NCBI GenBank assembly: GCA_032173965.1
Contig: JAVUNC010000004.1
Span: 58,775,501 to 58,839,500 of the forward strand
Direction: 5' to 3'
DNA length: 64,000 bases
From: Sitta carolinensis
Taxonomy: Eukaryota > Chordata > Aves > Passeriformes > Sittidae
Positions 28,286 through 41,015 of this stretch are shown here, one piece after another. The position numbers and the translations under genes were made by a program. The notes under the pieces were generated by a model. The model saw only the letters and a program-made list of their open reading frames with translations. It was not told where the DNA came from and searched no databases. Every line of letters starts with the position of its first letter. Within the stretch, counting starts at the first letter, position 1.

Positions 28286-28363
28286 CCTGTGCAGGGCCAG
28301 GAGCTGGATTTTGGTGATCCTTGTGGGTCCCTTCCACCTTCAAATATTCTATCACTCTGTGAA
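28286..28363 (+). mobile_element. CR1 LINE 3' tail remnant
   Basis: The segment TGTGCAGGGCCAGGAGCTGG followed by a TTGGTGATCCTTGTGGGTCC stretch and a TTCCACCTTCAAATATTCTAT end is the characteristic final part of avian CR1. Only the last 80 or so bases remain, in the plus orientation. Confidence 0.85.
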
Positions 28364-30168
28364 AACTTTTCCTGAGATCAGAAAAAGATTGAAAGTTTCT
28401 GGGGAAACTCAGCATATATATGAATTCAGTGCCAAAGGCATATTACCTTTGCAAAGGGCTATTCTTTTATTACCTTATTCACTAATATAAAATCATTTTA
28501 ACGTACAATAGGCAATTGGATACCATTTTAGCAAAATAAGATAAAATATAAGTAGAATGCAGCCTTTGCAGTCAAGCAAATTCCACTATCTTTCTGCCAG
28601 TGGAAATCCTTAGCTCACCTCTTTTTCTCGTGTCAGTTTTCCAGTCATCTGATTTTCAACTTAACTAGAGCTATGCTGACACAAACCACTTGAGTTACTC
28701 ATAAATGCTGCAGTGCTACTTACATATTATTCTGTCCCCAGTGGTTATCATGTATTATTTCCTATATTATCTGACAGTAAGTGCCACTGGCTTGCTAGAA
28801 GAGTTGGTTTAAATGCATAAAGAATACAGCTACATAAAGAACTGTGTATCTTGGGTGTTTATAGATCTAGTCCTGATTTAATTAACCTAAAGCATGTAAT
28901 TTAAATAGGAGGTGAATGCATGAATACCTCTGCGGCTGAATTGCAAATCAGGAATTCATAAACTAAGGTCACAGCTTGCTTAACATTCACAAAACATGCC
29001 CACAGATTCGATTTTTTTCCTCCAATCCAGGGAGCAATTCAAATAACACTAAAAATTAATCCATCACTGGGTTTTTGCTCATGCAGTAAACAGCATTTTC
29101 TTCCTGAGGAGAAACCAAACTAGGTAAGACCAGAAGTTCAAACCCAGATTTCCTTAACCTGTGGGATAGGGAAAAAGAAAAAGAAAAGGAAAAAGAAAAA
29201 GAAAAAAAGAAAAAGAGAAAAAGAAAGTGTTAAGTCTTCTTCAAAAAAAGAAAACAGAAAAGGAGATCTTGCTTTTCTGTTTTTGCACACTGTTTTCTTT
29301 GACAAAAATATTTTTACAATCCCAAGTCTCTCTGGCTTTTCATGCCTTTTCCCAGGAGTTGTCCTAATGCAACAGCAGATGAGGACATGCTGAGCAAATT
29401 CACTCAGTTCTGACATGGTAAAGGACAATGCTGAGCAAAGAGTAGCTGATTCTTTAGCAAACCAACATAACTACTTCCCTTACTGCAGAAATTATGAATA
29501 GGAAAAATGTATTTCCTTTGAAAAAACTATTCACACAGATGGTTTTAGATGTATGTGCATTGTATGCTGAGGCAAACTAGATAATGGATAATGGGGGTGT
29601 TTGTTTGCATGCCAGCAGTCAGGAAACTCAGATTAATCAGAAAACAAATTAGAGATCAGCAAGTCACTGTTAAGAGTGCAGACATAGTGGATGGCAAACA
29701 GAGCCCAAAAAGAGTAGATAATCATAAAAGAAGGAATATGAATCATTGTAGAAAATATCTGCATACCTAATATTATAGTACCATATCTCTGGAAATAATT
29801 GAACTCTATCCTTAACTGCATTGCCTACTGGCAGTCATGATGCATGGGTAGAGGAAGAGACACTGACATTTGAAAATACTACATTAAGTACAGATGGGTA
29901 TCAATGTATTTTAGACAAGACAGGGCTAAATACAAAATGCCTTCAATCCGATTTTGTTGTTATTTACAGCTGACAGTGGATTTCTGAAGAATGTGTGAGG
30001 ATAAAGATGGGTGTAGGTGGCTCTCAGACAGTAGAAAATAGCATTAACGTACCATACTTGTCTATGAAAAAAGCCAAGGTTACAAATAGACGCCAGGGAA
30101 GGCTCACTGACAGTTCCTAATGCATTATTATAGCTCATTATTATGGGATTCCTAACAGAAAGTCTTCC
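28364..30168. other. Non-coding AT-rich sequence
   Basis: No gene recognised. It contains the A/G-rich simple repeat at 29170-29227. Open frames are below 100 codons. Confidence 0.6.
29170..29227. repeat. (GAAAAA)n purine-rich simple repeat
   Basis: This is an imperfect array of GAAAAA and GAAAA units on the plus strand, all purine for almost 60 bases. The minus-strand open frame with a phenylalanine/leucine run across it is an artefact of the repeat. Confidence 0.9.
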
Positions 30169-30326
30169 GGGAAGGGAAGGGAAGGGAAGGGAAGGGAAGG
30201 GAAGGAGGGAAGGGAAGGGAAGGGAAGGGAAGGGAAGGGAAGGGAAGGGAAGAGGAAGGAAGGAAGGGAAGGGAAGGGAAGGGAAGGGAAGGGAAGGGAA
30301 GGGAAGGGAAGGGAAGGGAAGGGAAG
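30169..30326. repeat. (GGGAA)n satellite, 158 bp
   Basis: This is a pentanucleotide array of about 30 GGGAA units with two interruptions (near 30204 and 30250-30266, the latter a short GGAA run). All bases are purines on the plus strand. Each GGG run separated by two A residues fits the G3N1-7 quadruplex rule. The 79- and 68-codon open frames across it, reading Gly-Arg-Glu-Gly-Lys or Pro-Phe-Pro-Ser-Leu repeats, are artefacts of the pentamer. Confidence 0.97.
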
Positions 30327-30815
30327 TTCATGTCTTAGCAAATGCAATGATATCCTTCCTGTCTTGGGAAGTGCCTAAGTGAAAACTTATGGAAACCAGA
30401 AGAAAATATGAGGAAGCACTACTACATGCTGGTCCTGCTACTATTGTGTTACAGACAGCACCAGCTACTGAGACTAACAAAGTTGGGATTTAGGCTGACA
30501 TCTTTATATTCCTACTCTGTATGTGGTTCTGTGAATCATAAATAGTATTCTGGCTTTTTCAAGTAAACACAGCCCTGCAGTGGTCTGAGTTCTGCAGAAA
30601 CATGTCACTAGGTGGTATCTTAACTTCAGCATCTGCTTAAAACCGAGTTCAGTGAAACTGATGCTGAGATTCACTTTATATAAACCCTAAGGACAAGATT
30701 CATGTACTGTCTCTGGACACCACATGGTGTCCAAGACTTTCTGAAGACTCAGCAGGAGACCAGGTGAACAACTTAAAGGATATCTTTAATTTCAGTGGCC
30801 CACATTTTGCAAAGC

Positions 30816-30842
30816 TTTTTTTTTTTTTTTTTTTTTTTTTTT
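30816..30842. repeat. Poly-T tract (27 nt)
   Basis: An unbroken run of 27 T. On the minus strand this is a poly-A run, but no recognisable retroposed gene lies on its upstream side. Confidence 0.95.
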
Positions 30843-31016
30843 GGTCTTGTTTTGGGATTTTTTAGCTGTTAATGCACACTTAAATATTCTGCTGCTTTGG
30901 GACACAGAGAAGGCATTAACGTCTGAAAGCCAGAGGATAAGATATGCCCTGGTGCCTGCACTGGAGAACATCAGAACTTGAATATTTATTTTATTTTGTT
31001 GATTAATGTCATTCCA

Positions 31017-31060
31017 ACCCTTTGAATATTATAGGACGACCCTTTGAATATTATAGGAGA
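31017..31060. repeat. 2 x 22 bp tandem duplication
   Basis: The unit ACCCTTTGAATATTATAGGA plus two bases occurs at 31017-31038 and again at 31039-31060. The copies differ only in the last two bases (CG versus GA), which points to a fairly recent duplication. Confidence 0.93.
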
Positions 31061-34000
31061 TACAACAGCAAGTCCCAGTACAAGGTGCTGAGTTAGAAGA
31101 TCGTTCCATGCAGAGAAGAACACTGTGAATCTTATGGTAGGGAACGGCAGAAAGAGACAAAAGGTCTTGGTATCTGAACTAGAGATTCTGGGATTGCTAA
31201 AACATTTCACAGAGCACCATGACTGTGCTGTAAACTAATTTTGCTTCAACTTTTCATTTTAAAATTTCAATTAGAGCAGATGAGACTAATAAAAATAAAT
31301 CATAGATGAAAAAAATAGCATTTTGAAATTAAAGCTTTGCTCCATGTGAAATTATTTTTTTCTAGATATTCTTTCTTGGCAAATTTTAAAATGTCAGATT
31401 TCGTATACAGCTGAAATTAAAGTAATTTTTAAAGAACTGTAAGCTTCTCTGAAGGCATGAATTTCTACTCTGTGTATGTCAGACAGAGATTCTGTGTGGG
31501 CTTGAGAAATTTAGGCTGGAACAAGGAACTTTTAAAGGAGACAGGAAAAGATCCACATAAAAGTAAATTATTGAAATTTTCACTATTAAACAATTTTAAA
31601 GTGAATTGCTCTTTAGCTTCTGGACTTCTAAACGACATCCAAACCTTGCTTAGACCTAAGGACAAGGTATTCTAAATTAATGTTATGGCCAGACTGAGAA
31701 GGCAGAGAAGGCAGCCTGCACTCTCCATTTGTGGAGATGTTTGAGACATAAATAAGTTATATCAGGTATGTAGACATATAATAAGGGGCATTTATTTTTT
31801 GGTGCCTCCAAACTTTCAATCTGGAATTGTAGACTTCTGACTACATTTACAGTGTCCTTCTAGAGAGACATTTCTGAGGAAGGAAAGGGAGTTGGTCTTT
31901 TTTTCTATCTGGAGGACCATACAAAGGAAGACACATGCTGAATAAATAATATGTCTCTCCACGGGTAGGCTGTTTTCTCTTTTCCCCTCCTTTCTTTCCC
32001 CTTTCTTCTATTCTTAATACTAGAAATAAGTCTCAAAGTTTGGAGGAGGTGGGAGTTAAGGCCAAAATAGAAATATAGATCCATCTTTTTATTAAAGATC
32101 ACATAAAGTGAACATTGATAATACCTGTACATCCTTAAACACCATTCTGAGATTACAAATGAGCCTCTTTGAAAAAAGGCAAAAGGCTTCCAGCCTTCAG
32201 GGGACAAATCTGTTTCCTAAGATGACTGGAAACATCTGGTAATCATCTCTCATTGCCTCTGACATGCAAATATCTATTAGATGGAAAGAACACTCTAAAT
32301 AGAATATATTGGATATTTTTAATAGCACATTGGGACAAGATTAGCCTTCACTCTTTTAAAAATTAGTCTCTGCTCTTGCATAAAGCTACTCTATTCGTAT
32401 TTTTCTATACTAACAAAAGTTCCAATCAGTAGTTAAAAATAGAAAGATATTTATGGTGAGAAGACACATCATCCACTAACACCTGACAACAGATATGGTG
32501 ATTGATATACCTTGGTCTATTTGCTAGTGTTGCCTATAGAAAACCACAAAAAAAGCAGTGAGGAAAATTTGTAAGTATCAATTAATGTGTAACAAGTGAG
32601 GAACCAGCCCTGGCACCTCTGAAGTGCCCCTGTCAGAACAGGCAGGTGCTCTTGTGGATACTCACTGCAGGGAGGGTATGATTTGGGATCTGAATACATT
32701 CTGACAGATCTATGAGCAAGGAGCTGTCTGACAAGGCACCCAGCAGGGAATGTGCCCAGCCCCAGTTCAGGATACCATACCTTTGTGCATGCACTGTAGT
32801 CTGGAAGCAACCTACCTCAATTTACACCCAATAGAGAAAAAAGATGTTCCTTTTTGTTACAATGCCATGAAGGGAAAGAAATAGATACAGATAAGCTGAT
32901 GAATACACTCCGTGGCTTTAGTCAGCAAAAATTTCTACTTATCTCAGGGTATAGGTCATGACATGTTCTCACAGGCAACTTATCTCCTGGAAATTTATGA
33001 AATCAAAGACTAGATTCATTTTACTTGAGCACTTAACAGAGGCACCTGTGTTAGGGATTTTGAAGGCCAGCATGGACACAGGAAACAGAAAGACAGAGGC
33101 TTCCCCGGGAGGGAGAAATGCCTCTTAGACATGACTCAATGCACTTCCCACTCTGCCACTACTTCTTCTCCCCACTGTAGCTCTGTTCTACATCCTACAG
33201 AACCGGAACTCTTTCTTCAGTTCCTGGCAGAAAGGGAATTCCATTATGTATGCACTGGAATAACAGCAAATGCCATAAGAAAAGTGATACCAGAAGTTGC
33301 TGCATTCTTATGATACCCATGAACAAAGGAAAGTTTTCCTAGAAGGACCTGCAAGGGAAGAAATAAGCCCATGGAATTGCTGAGTTATTTATTAGAGACA
33401 TTCTTATCTGCAATTGCATCTTCTGTATTACAGCTGAAGGACCCTATGTCTTTGCCTACACGTTATTTTGTGCTAATGCCCTAACCCCACTCAGCATTTG
33501 AGCGTCCGATGCTGTCCTGGGCACTTGCATTTAGGGACCCCCATCTGGAGGGCTTCCTGAGTGACCAAGTTTGCTATTGGAAAGAATGAATTCTGGGATG
33601 CTCTGAAACCAGTTTCACAATACTCGAATATGGAAAACCTATATTTATTCAAAGAGGGGCAGACTGACTTCAGCACTTCTGCGGCACAAATGATTCATTC
33701 TAGGGCTAATGAAATGTCAAGGTTTTGGCAACCCATACTCCCACAGTCTGCCATATCAAGGCACAAACTTACAAGGACAATCTGAACTCCGAATTCATGT
33801 TGGAACTACACTGCTTAAAAGTGGCGTGGGGACTGCAAAGGAAGTCATTGCCTGGCAGGTGAAACACTCACAATAGCAGGATCGTGGTTCCTGCCTCCTA
33901 GACTTCCTTTCCTTTGTGCTTATTTTCACAATGACTTCATAAGTCCTTACAAGATGTAGGACTGAGAACTGTAAAGATTTTTTTATAAATGAAGTCTTGA

Positions 34001-34783
34001 ACAATAATTTGTCACTTTCCCTTCAATTGTGATTTCAGTGAGCAGCAAAATCTCACACCCCCTATTGCTATATTTGCCAGTACTGCAGCACAAGTTCAAG
34101 TGGTCTTCTAACCAAGAAGAGATCACTTCTACCTAGGAGTAACTTGATGAAAGATAGATACACTGCAAAAATCATGCCTTTAATGGATAATACCCATTTT
34201 GTATGCTTCCACTGTACATGTCATCTGAGGCTTACAGAACACTTCTCAAATGTTAATTGAACTTCCTAATACCCTTCTGAGACACATAAAAGATGTAATG
34301 AAGGCTTCAGCTCCTCAGTAAACTGTACTAGCTTCAAGAGAGAACCAAGAAATTATCTGACAGTATATAAACACTTCAGCAGGAAGTGAGAAATGTCAGC
34401 ATATTACTTTGAAATAAAGCAAAGGGAATTCAGTAGCAGTTTATTCCAGAAGACTAAAAATTCCTTTTGCTTCAGATTCATTGAAGCATTAATGAAAATA
34501 CAAGTCAGAAATTTACTATTCTCTTCTATTAGCACAGCTGACTGTTTAGAAATACAAGTGCCCCAAGCTCTTTTTGAAGTACCTCTGCAGTAAATTCTGC
34601 CAAAAAAGCAACATGTGTTGCTTCTCTCCTCCATTTCCTGCATCATTTGCTATCCCTGTACAGCAGCTATGCCATCAACTATGGCTATTGTACAGCCTCC
34701 CACTATGGGTCATGTTATGGGTACAGCATGAAGTGGTGTGGCCAGGCAGGCCAATTCTGTGAAAGGCTCTGGAAACACAGGCT

Positions 34784-36105
34784 CACAGACTCACAGAATG
34801 GTTAGGATTGGAAGGCACCTTAAAGATTATCTAATTCCAACCCTCTCACCTTCAGGGAAGGGACACCTTCCACGAAATCAGTTTATTCAAAGCCCCATCC
34901 AGCCTGGAGTTGAACACTTGAAGGGATAGGGCATCCACAACTTCTCTGGACAACTTGTTCCAGTGCTTCACCTTATGGTAAAGAATTTCATCCTTCCATC
35001 TAGCCTAAACCAACCCTGCTTCAGCTAAAGGTCATTGCCCCTTGTCATATCACAACATGTTCTTGTGCAAAGTCCCTTTCCATCTCTCTTATATGTCCCC
35101 TTTAGATACTGGAATGTTGTTATGAGGTCTCCTCAGAGCCTTCTTTTCTCTAAGTTGAACAACCTCAATCCTCTCAGCCTTTTTTTATAGGAGAGGTACT
35201 CCAGCCCTCTGATCACCTTCATGATCCTCCTCTGGACTCATTCCAACAGGTCAAGGTCTTTCTTGTGTTGGGGATTTGGGGACCCCAGAGCTGTATGCAT
35301 CACTCCAGGTGGGCACTCTCTCACAAGAGCAAGTAGAGGGGGAGAGCCACCTCTCTTGCCCTGCTGGCCATGCTGCTTTAGAAGCAGCACAGGACATGGC
35401 TGGCTTCCTGGGATGCAAGTGCATGTTGAGTTTTTTGACAAACCTCCCCAAGTCCTTGTGCTCAGGTCTAGTCTTGATCCTTTCTAGACCCAGTCTGAAC
35501 TTAGCTTGGGATTACCCCCACCCAGGTGCAGGACCTTACACTTCACCTGGTAGAACTTCATGAAGATTGCACAGACCCACCTCTCAAACCTGCCAAGGTT
35601 CCTCCAGATGCCATCCCTTCCCTCCAGTGTGATGAATGCAACACACAGTTCCATGTCATTGGCAAACTTGCTGAGAGTGCATTCGATCCCACCGTCCACA
35701 TTGTTGACAAAGACGTTAAAAAGTGCTGGCTCCAATACCAATCCCTGAGGAATGCCACGTGTCACCATTTTCCACTTGAACATTGAGACGTGGACTGCAA
35801 CTCCCTGGCTGTGACCATCCAGCCAATTTCTTACCCACCAAATAGTTGCTCTATCAAATCCATGTCTCTCCAGTTTAGAGACAAAGATGTCATGGGACAA
35901 CGTCAAATGCTTTGCACAAATCCAGGTAGATTATATCAGCTGGGCCTTTCTCTTCTACCCCTGCTGTAACTTCACACAGTAGGAGGCCACCAAATTTGTC
36001 AGGCACGATTTGCCTTTAGTGAAGCCATGTTGACTGTTACCAATTACCTCCTTATTTTCCATGTGACCTCCTTTTCCATGATTCTTTTCCCTGGCTCTCT
36101 ACACA
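34784..36105 (-). mobile_element. CR1 LINE, truncated copy with polymerase remnant (minus strand)
   Basis: About 1.3 kb of CR1 is read on the minus strand. The 5' side (high coordinates) holds the reverse transcriptase core: an open frame at 35484-35906 has the VSKLERHGFDRATIWWVRNW region, then GIPQG, then KFANDMEL where active CR1 polymerases have the F-A-D-D motif. The second catalytic Asp is Asn here. Beyond this lies the long 3' part, ending near 34784 with the CR1 tail (ACAGAATGGTTAGGATTGGA on the plus strand). Stops and frameshifts break the polymerase, so it is a dead copy. Confidence 0.93.
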
Positions 36106-37675
36106 TTTACTTATACCAAAAGGAAGATCTTTCCCACCTCCCAGAACTTGCATTCTAAGTAAATCAAGAGAGCAGACAGATTCTGTTCCCCTGGGTAACA
36201 AGAACCAACAAGTCTCCTCAAGCTCCTGTGGCCCTGTGAAGCTACACTGATTTCTGCAGAATTATACCTTACTTACTCCAGTAATATCAAAGACAAATTA
36301 TTCATTTTCTTTATGGTTAAATGATTTATGGTACAAAATGATAATGGCATCCAGAAAGGAGTTTTGAACGTGATGCTAAGGGTGGCATATCCAAACCAGA
36401 AAAGAATAAGGCTACCAAAGATACTACTGCTCTATCATTTCAAGCACTTCAAATACATAAAACATTAAAAGATAATTGTGCAACTACAGTATCCATGTTT
36501 ACAGTCATCCATCACACAACTTTCCATTGCATTCCCCATATGTGCTCCCATATACCTCAGGCAAAAAATGCACATGCTTCTTCACTCTGCTTATTCTTGC
36601 AGGCAAAGACAACAAAGTCACACATCAGAGGTTACAAGAGATCTTAACCTAATAGAGTACAGATATTTCATAGAAGAGAGAAATCAAAGATAGAAAATAT
36701 ATTCTAAACTAGTTTGAAATTATAGAAATTTCAATAAACATTAATTTCCACAATCTAATGGGGTGAGGGGTGCAAGGACTATTTTTTCCCATCACTTCAA
36801 ATGTCATTGTATCCTAACAGGACACCTTTCTAGTGCCAGTTTGCATTCAGAATCTTAGTGACAAATTAAAGGTCATTTTCCTATATGTCATATCCTACTG
36901 CAAATTAGTTTTTGCAATCACTAATTGATGAGAAACTGGAAGTGCTTATTATACAGATAAGTGTTAAAGCTTCACTTCAAGTTGATTTCTTTCTCCTATT
37001 GTGGTTATTTGGAAATGAATCATCTCCTATGTTCTCTTTTTAGTAACTGCAGACTACTCGCAACTAAAAAGAAAATAGAAGAGGAAGGAAGAGAGAGCAT
37101 AAATCAGAAAAATCAGAAATAAAAGTTTATTTCAAGTTTTTAGACTTTGTGTTTCTTAAAAATACATAAATAAATATGAGACATACTTGCAACCTTCCAT
37201 CTTGTCGTAAGTAGTACTATTATCCCTCCTATGCAAATGTGAAAACTATGACTCAGACATCTAATTTGTGTAGCTTGCTGATTCTGTTGTGCATTTGATA
37301 AAGAGGTTTAATAACTCACTGAGCAAAGTCTCTGCATGCTTGCACATATTCACAATACAAATACGGCACTCGGAATACAATAACACATCACATGTTCCAG
37401 TGAAATCCTAGGCCATGTGGCACCAAGATTATTGCCTCTTCATATGTTGTCTCTTGTACTTGCTGCAAAGAAATAAGTTGAGCAGATATGCTTCTCCAAG
37501 AAAAATTAACGACAAAAACTCTTTGCCTTTCTTCCATGTCTTCCTTCAACAGGCTCATTGTTCAACATGGATTAGTGTGGGAACAAGGCTACAATAGTTC
37601 ACCCTTTTCTCAGCCCATGAACCGGCAAGCCACAGGTGAAAAAAGCATCATCCCAAGACAGTTCTGCTTTCTGAG
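36106..37675. other. Non-coding sequence between CR1 and LTR
   Basis: No gene recognised; AT-rich with only short overlapping open frames. Confidence 0.6.
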
Positions 37676-38236
37676 TGCCATGGTTTAACCCCAGCTGGCA
37701 ACTAAGTACCACAGAGCCACTCACTCACTCCCTACCCCTGCAGGAATGGGAGGATAATTGGAAAAAAGTATACATTTCTGGATCAAGACAAGAACAGTTT
37801 AATAATTGAAACAAACTGAAAAATAGCAATAATAAAGGAGAAAGAGAGAGAGGAACACAACACAGGAAAATGAAGTGATGGGCAATACAGTGCTCACAAC
37901 TCACTCATGAATGCTCTGCCCATCTCCAAGCAGTGATTATCCCCTCCCAATCAACTCCTCCCAGTTCATATACAGAAAATGATGTTCTATAGTATGGAAT
38001 GTCCATTTAGACCATTTGGGTCAGCTCTCCTGGCCATGCTCCCTCCCTCCTTCTTGTGCTCCCCTCACTGTCAGAGCATGAGACCTAAGAAGTCTCTGAT
38101 TTAGGGTAAGCAATACTTAGCAACAAACAAAATGTTAGTGTATTATCAACAGTATCCTTGTACTAAATCCAAAACACAAGACTGTGCCAGCTACTAAGAA
38201 GAAAATGAATTCCCTATCCCATCTAAAACCAGGACA
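37676..38236 (-). mobile_element. Solo LTR of an avian endogenous retrovirus-like element (minus strand)
   Basis: A 561 bp unit read on the minus strand runs from TGTCCTGGTTTTAGATGGGA at 38236 to a GGTTAAACCATGGCA end at 37676, so it keeps the TG...CA ends typical of retroviral LTRs. Minus-strand signals fit a U3-R-U5 layout: TATATGAA at 37972-37965 and ATTAAA near 37805. The whole matches from memory a very common bird LTR family; family assignment needs a database. There is no adjacent gag, pol or env, so it is a solo LTR left by recombination. The flanking five bases (CTGAG, CTTGG) do not form a clean target duplication. Confidence 0.85.
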
Positions 38237-41015
38237 CTTGGGAAAACATAAGTGGAGAACTATAAGTGTCTTTCTTTTGTGTTTTATATAGATGCAACAC
38301 TTGTAAGATGCAAACTCAAACATTTGTCAAAGGTATGACAAGGACGAATGCAAGTAAACAACCTGAGAAAGAGTAGGGCTCTGCTTTCTGTCATAAATCT
38401 AGACTGAGATTACACCAGCATCCTGCTTAAGATACTCTATTTAGACAATGTCATTATCTCACAACAGTCATCTACAGAACACTGTGTGGGTTGTGTTCAA
38501 ACCCCAAGGTTTCTTTAAAGCAAGTGTTTACAAGTGTTAAAGTGAATTTGAGCACCAAAATCAGAACTTATCCTTTGGACATGAGTTCCTTTACCAAGTA
38601 CCTGAGGAAGCTGCCTCCCTCGATTCGAAATCACAGACACTGCTGGGTGACCACCATCATGACTTCATCAATCACTGCTGCTGCAGCTGCTCCTACACCT
38701 TCTCTCTTGTGTGTCCTAACATGTACCTCAAGAACAAGACATCCTGCAAAGAAAATGGAACACCTGAGCTCTCATCTCTCATGAGATCAAAAGGACCTAA
38801 GCACAAGTTTTAGCGGAGTGCTTAAGCAGCAGATGATAGTTCAGGGGAGACTGGGGGAAAAGAGGACATGAAAGATCTCTCTTTTTGGAAGCTGCTCCAT
38901 TTAGTTGTGGATAATTAACTATTTACTTAGTCAGATTAAAGGGACAATGATAATTCCCAGTTCAGCAATTAAGAAGCTTTGCTTCCTGAGGTGAATTTCA
39001 ATGCCTATTCCAGTGCACACTGTAAATACAAAATACTTAGCATCTAGTGACACATGGCAGCCAATAGAAGTTTGGACTTTACATTTTAGAAAGGAGTTGT
39101 GACTCTGTGATCAAAGATCTAAACCTTTTGGTCAAAATGACATTTTGTAGTTAAACTGTTGTCTTGAACTTGAAGAACTCAAGGTGATTTTTCCTACTAC
39201 TCAATAACACAAAATGAGGTTCAGCCTCTGTCACTATTTGCAGGGATTTCTAGGACTGCACCTGGTGTTATGAGAAGCCAGTTTGACATCAAACTCTTTA
39301 TGGAATTCAAGCTTTCCAGTGTGCCTTTTCCTTTCCTGTTGTTTGCCTTTGCTTAGCCTCTAGCCCTACTTGTCTAACATCTGTTATGTGCAAGACTTAA
39401 AGTGTAGTGCTGTCTTACAAAAACAGGCAGCCTTCCATTCTGAAAGAAGCAAGGCACACTGTACATAGCAAGAATGCACACAAAGGCTTCAAGATCATTT
39501 GAGTTATCAATTATCAGAACAGACAAATCAAGCAAGAAGCAACAATTATGAGCTGGAAGACAGAGGACCTTATTTTACACTAATTGATACTTACTGGAAG
39601 ACAAAAGAGAGATTAATTCACTTCGCGGTATCACTTACTGTGGAAAGGTTTGAAAAAACAAAGCCCATGGCACGCCTGTAGGTAATTGCTCTCAGTTGGG
39701 TGTGTTCCCGGTGCCTTTGCAAACACTGTTTTTGAAGACACTGCTTTCATGATTTATATGAGCCTCTAAAATTATCTCCCTACAAATTATTTGCAGATAG
39801 GGTGGTAAAGTGGGCTTCCTCTGCATGTGGAAGAACAGAGAGATAAAGGCTGTGAGGAGATGGGCTGAATTTTTATTTTGTCTCATTTCATTGGTGCCTC
39901 AGCTCTGGCTTATGCTTTCATGAGGGAGAAAACAGGATATTTGAAGGGCACATCAATAGTTTTCTCTCTTTATTCCCATTTAATATATTTGATTCAACTT
40001 GGCCTGAAAGAAAAAAAAAGAAAATAATAGCAAAAAACACTTCCTAGAATATAACATTTATTAATTGACAAGAAATACCACATTTATTAGAAAATATTTT
40101 TTCTAGGATTTAAGGTTCATAAGCTGACCTAAGAAATTCATCTCTTCTCTGCTTGTCTTCATCATAATTTAAAGTATATCTAATATAATTTTTATTAGCC
40201 CTTTGAAATCTTCTGCCAACTTCAAACAGTATGCACAGTTACACAGTGGAATACTCTGAAACACTGTTATTTTTTTAGATTTTCTGAGTGGCAGAAGCTT
40301 CTTCAAGTAAGTTTATTTTAACATTTTACATTAACATCAAACCTATCTCTATTGATATCAAAATAAAATGCTTGTGTTTGTTAACAAATATATAGAATCA
40401 TTTGGTATTACTGACTTCTTATATTAGAAGTATTCTGAGTGCAAATTATCATTGAAGAGTTTAAAAATCAATAATTATCTGAAAAGTACATGTAACAACA
40501 GTCAGGAAAACATGTGAATTTTTTTCGGTGATCCTAAGAAAAAGAGGTCATAACTCCTTGATTAAGATTTAAATTTAAAATACTATCTTTAAGACTTATT
40601 TGAATTAAAAAATACTGTTTTAGAGAAAAGACTACACAAACATAGAATGCTAAAACAGCGACTTAACTACGACAGCATTGACCACTGTGTCCTTAGCTGA
40701 CCAGGTGGTCCAGCTTTCAGAGAACACAGAGTTCATTGGTTCTTCTTTCCTTGTGCATGAAACAAGCAGATTTAGGAACTTCTGAATGACATCCATGAAT
40801 CTGCCTACCGAGGATGTGACCCACTATGTTAGACAACATGAAATGGCAAGGACAAAGCTGTGACATCCTGCTCTTCTCAGTGACTCAGAGGTAACTATGG
40901 CTAGCATCCTCTACTAGAAGCTTCCCCAGCTGTCCTGGAAAAGGACAGTCTTGTCTTCAAATATAAAGCTGAAAGAGACTGATTTTAGACAACAGTTAGC
41001 AATTTATTGTAGTCA
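38237..41015. other. Non-coding AT-rich sequence
   Basis: No gene recognised. The 40.0-40.6 kb part is very AT-rich. Short open frames have no family resemblance. Confidence 0.6.

Larger units (their letters stand above)
30327..34783. other. Non-coding AT-rich sequence
   Basis: No gene recognised. Included are a 27-base T tract at 30816-30842 and a two-copy 22 bp tandem duplication at 31017-31060. A mildly GC-richer patch at about 32590-32810 could be an old repeat, but I cannot assign it. Confidence 0.6.

Noticed and set aside
30143..30382. Frames encoding Gly-Arg-Glu-Gly-Lys or Pro-Phe-Pro-Ser-Leu repeats
   Set aside because: They are direct translations of the GGGAA pentamer array.
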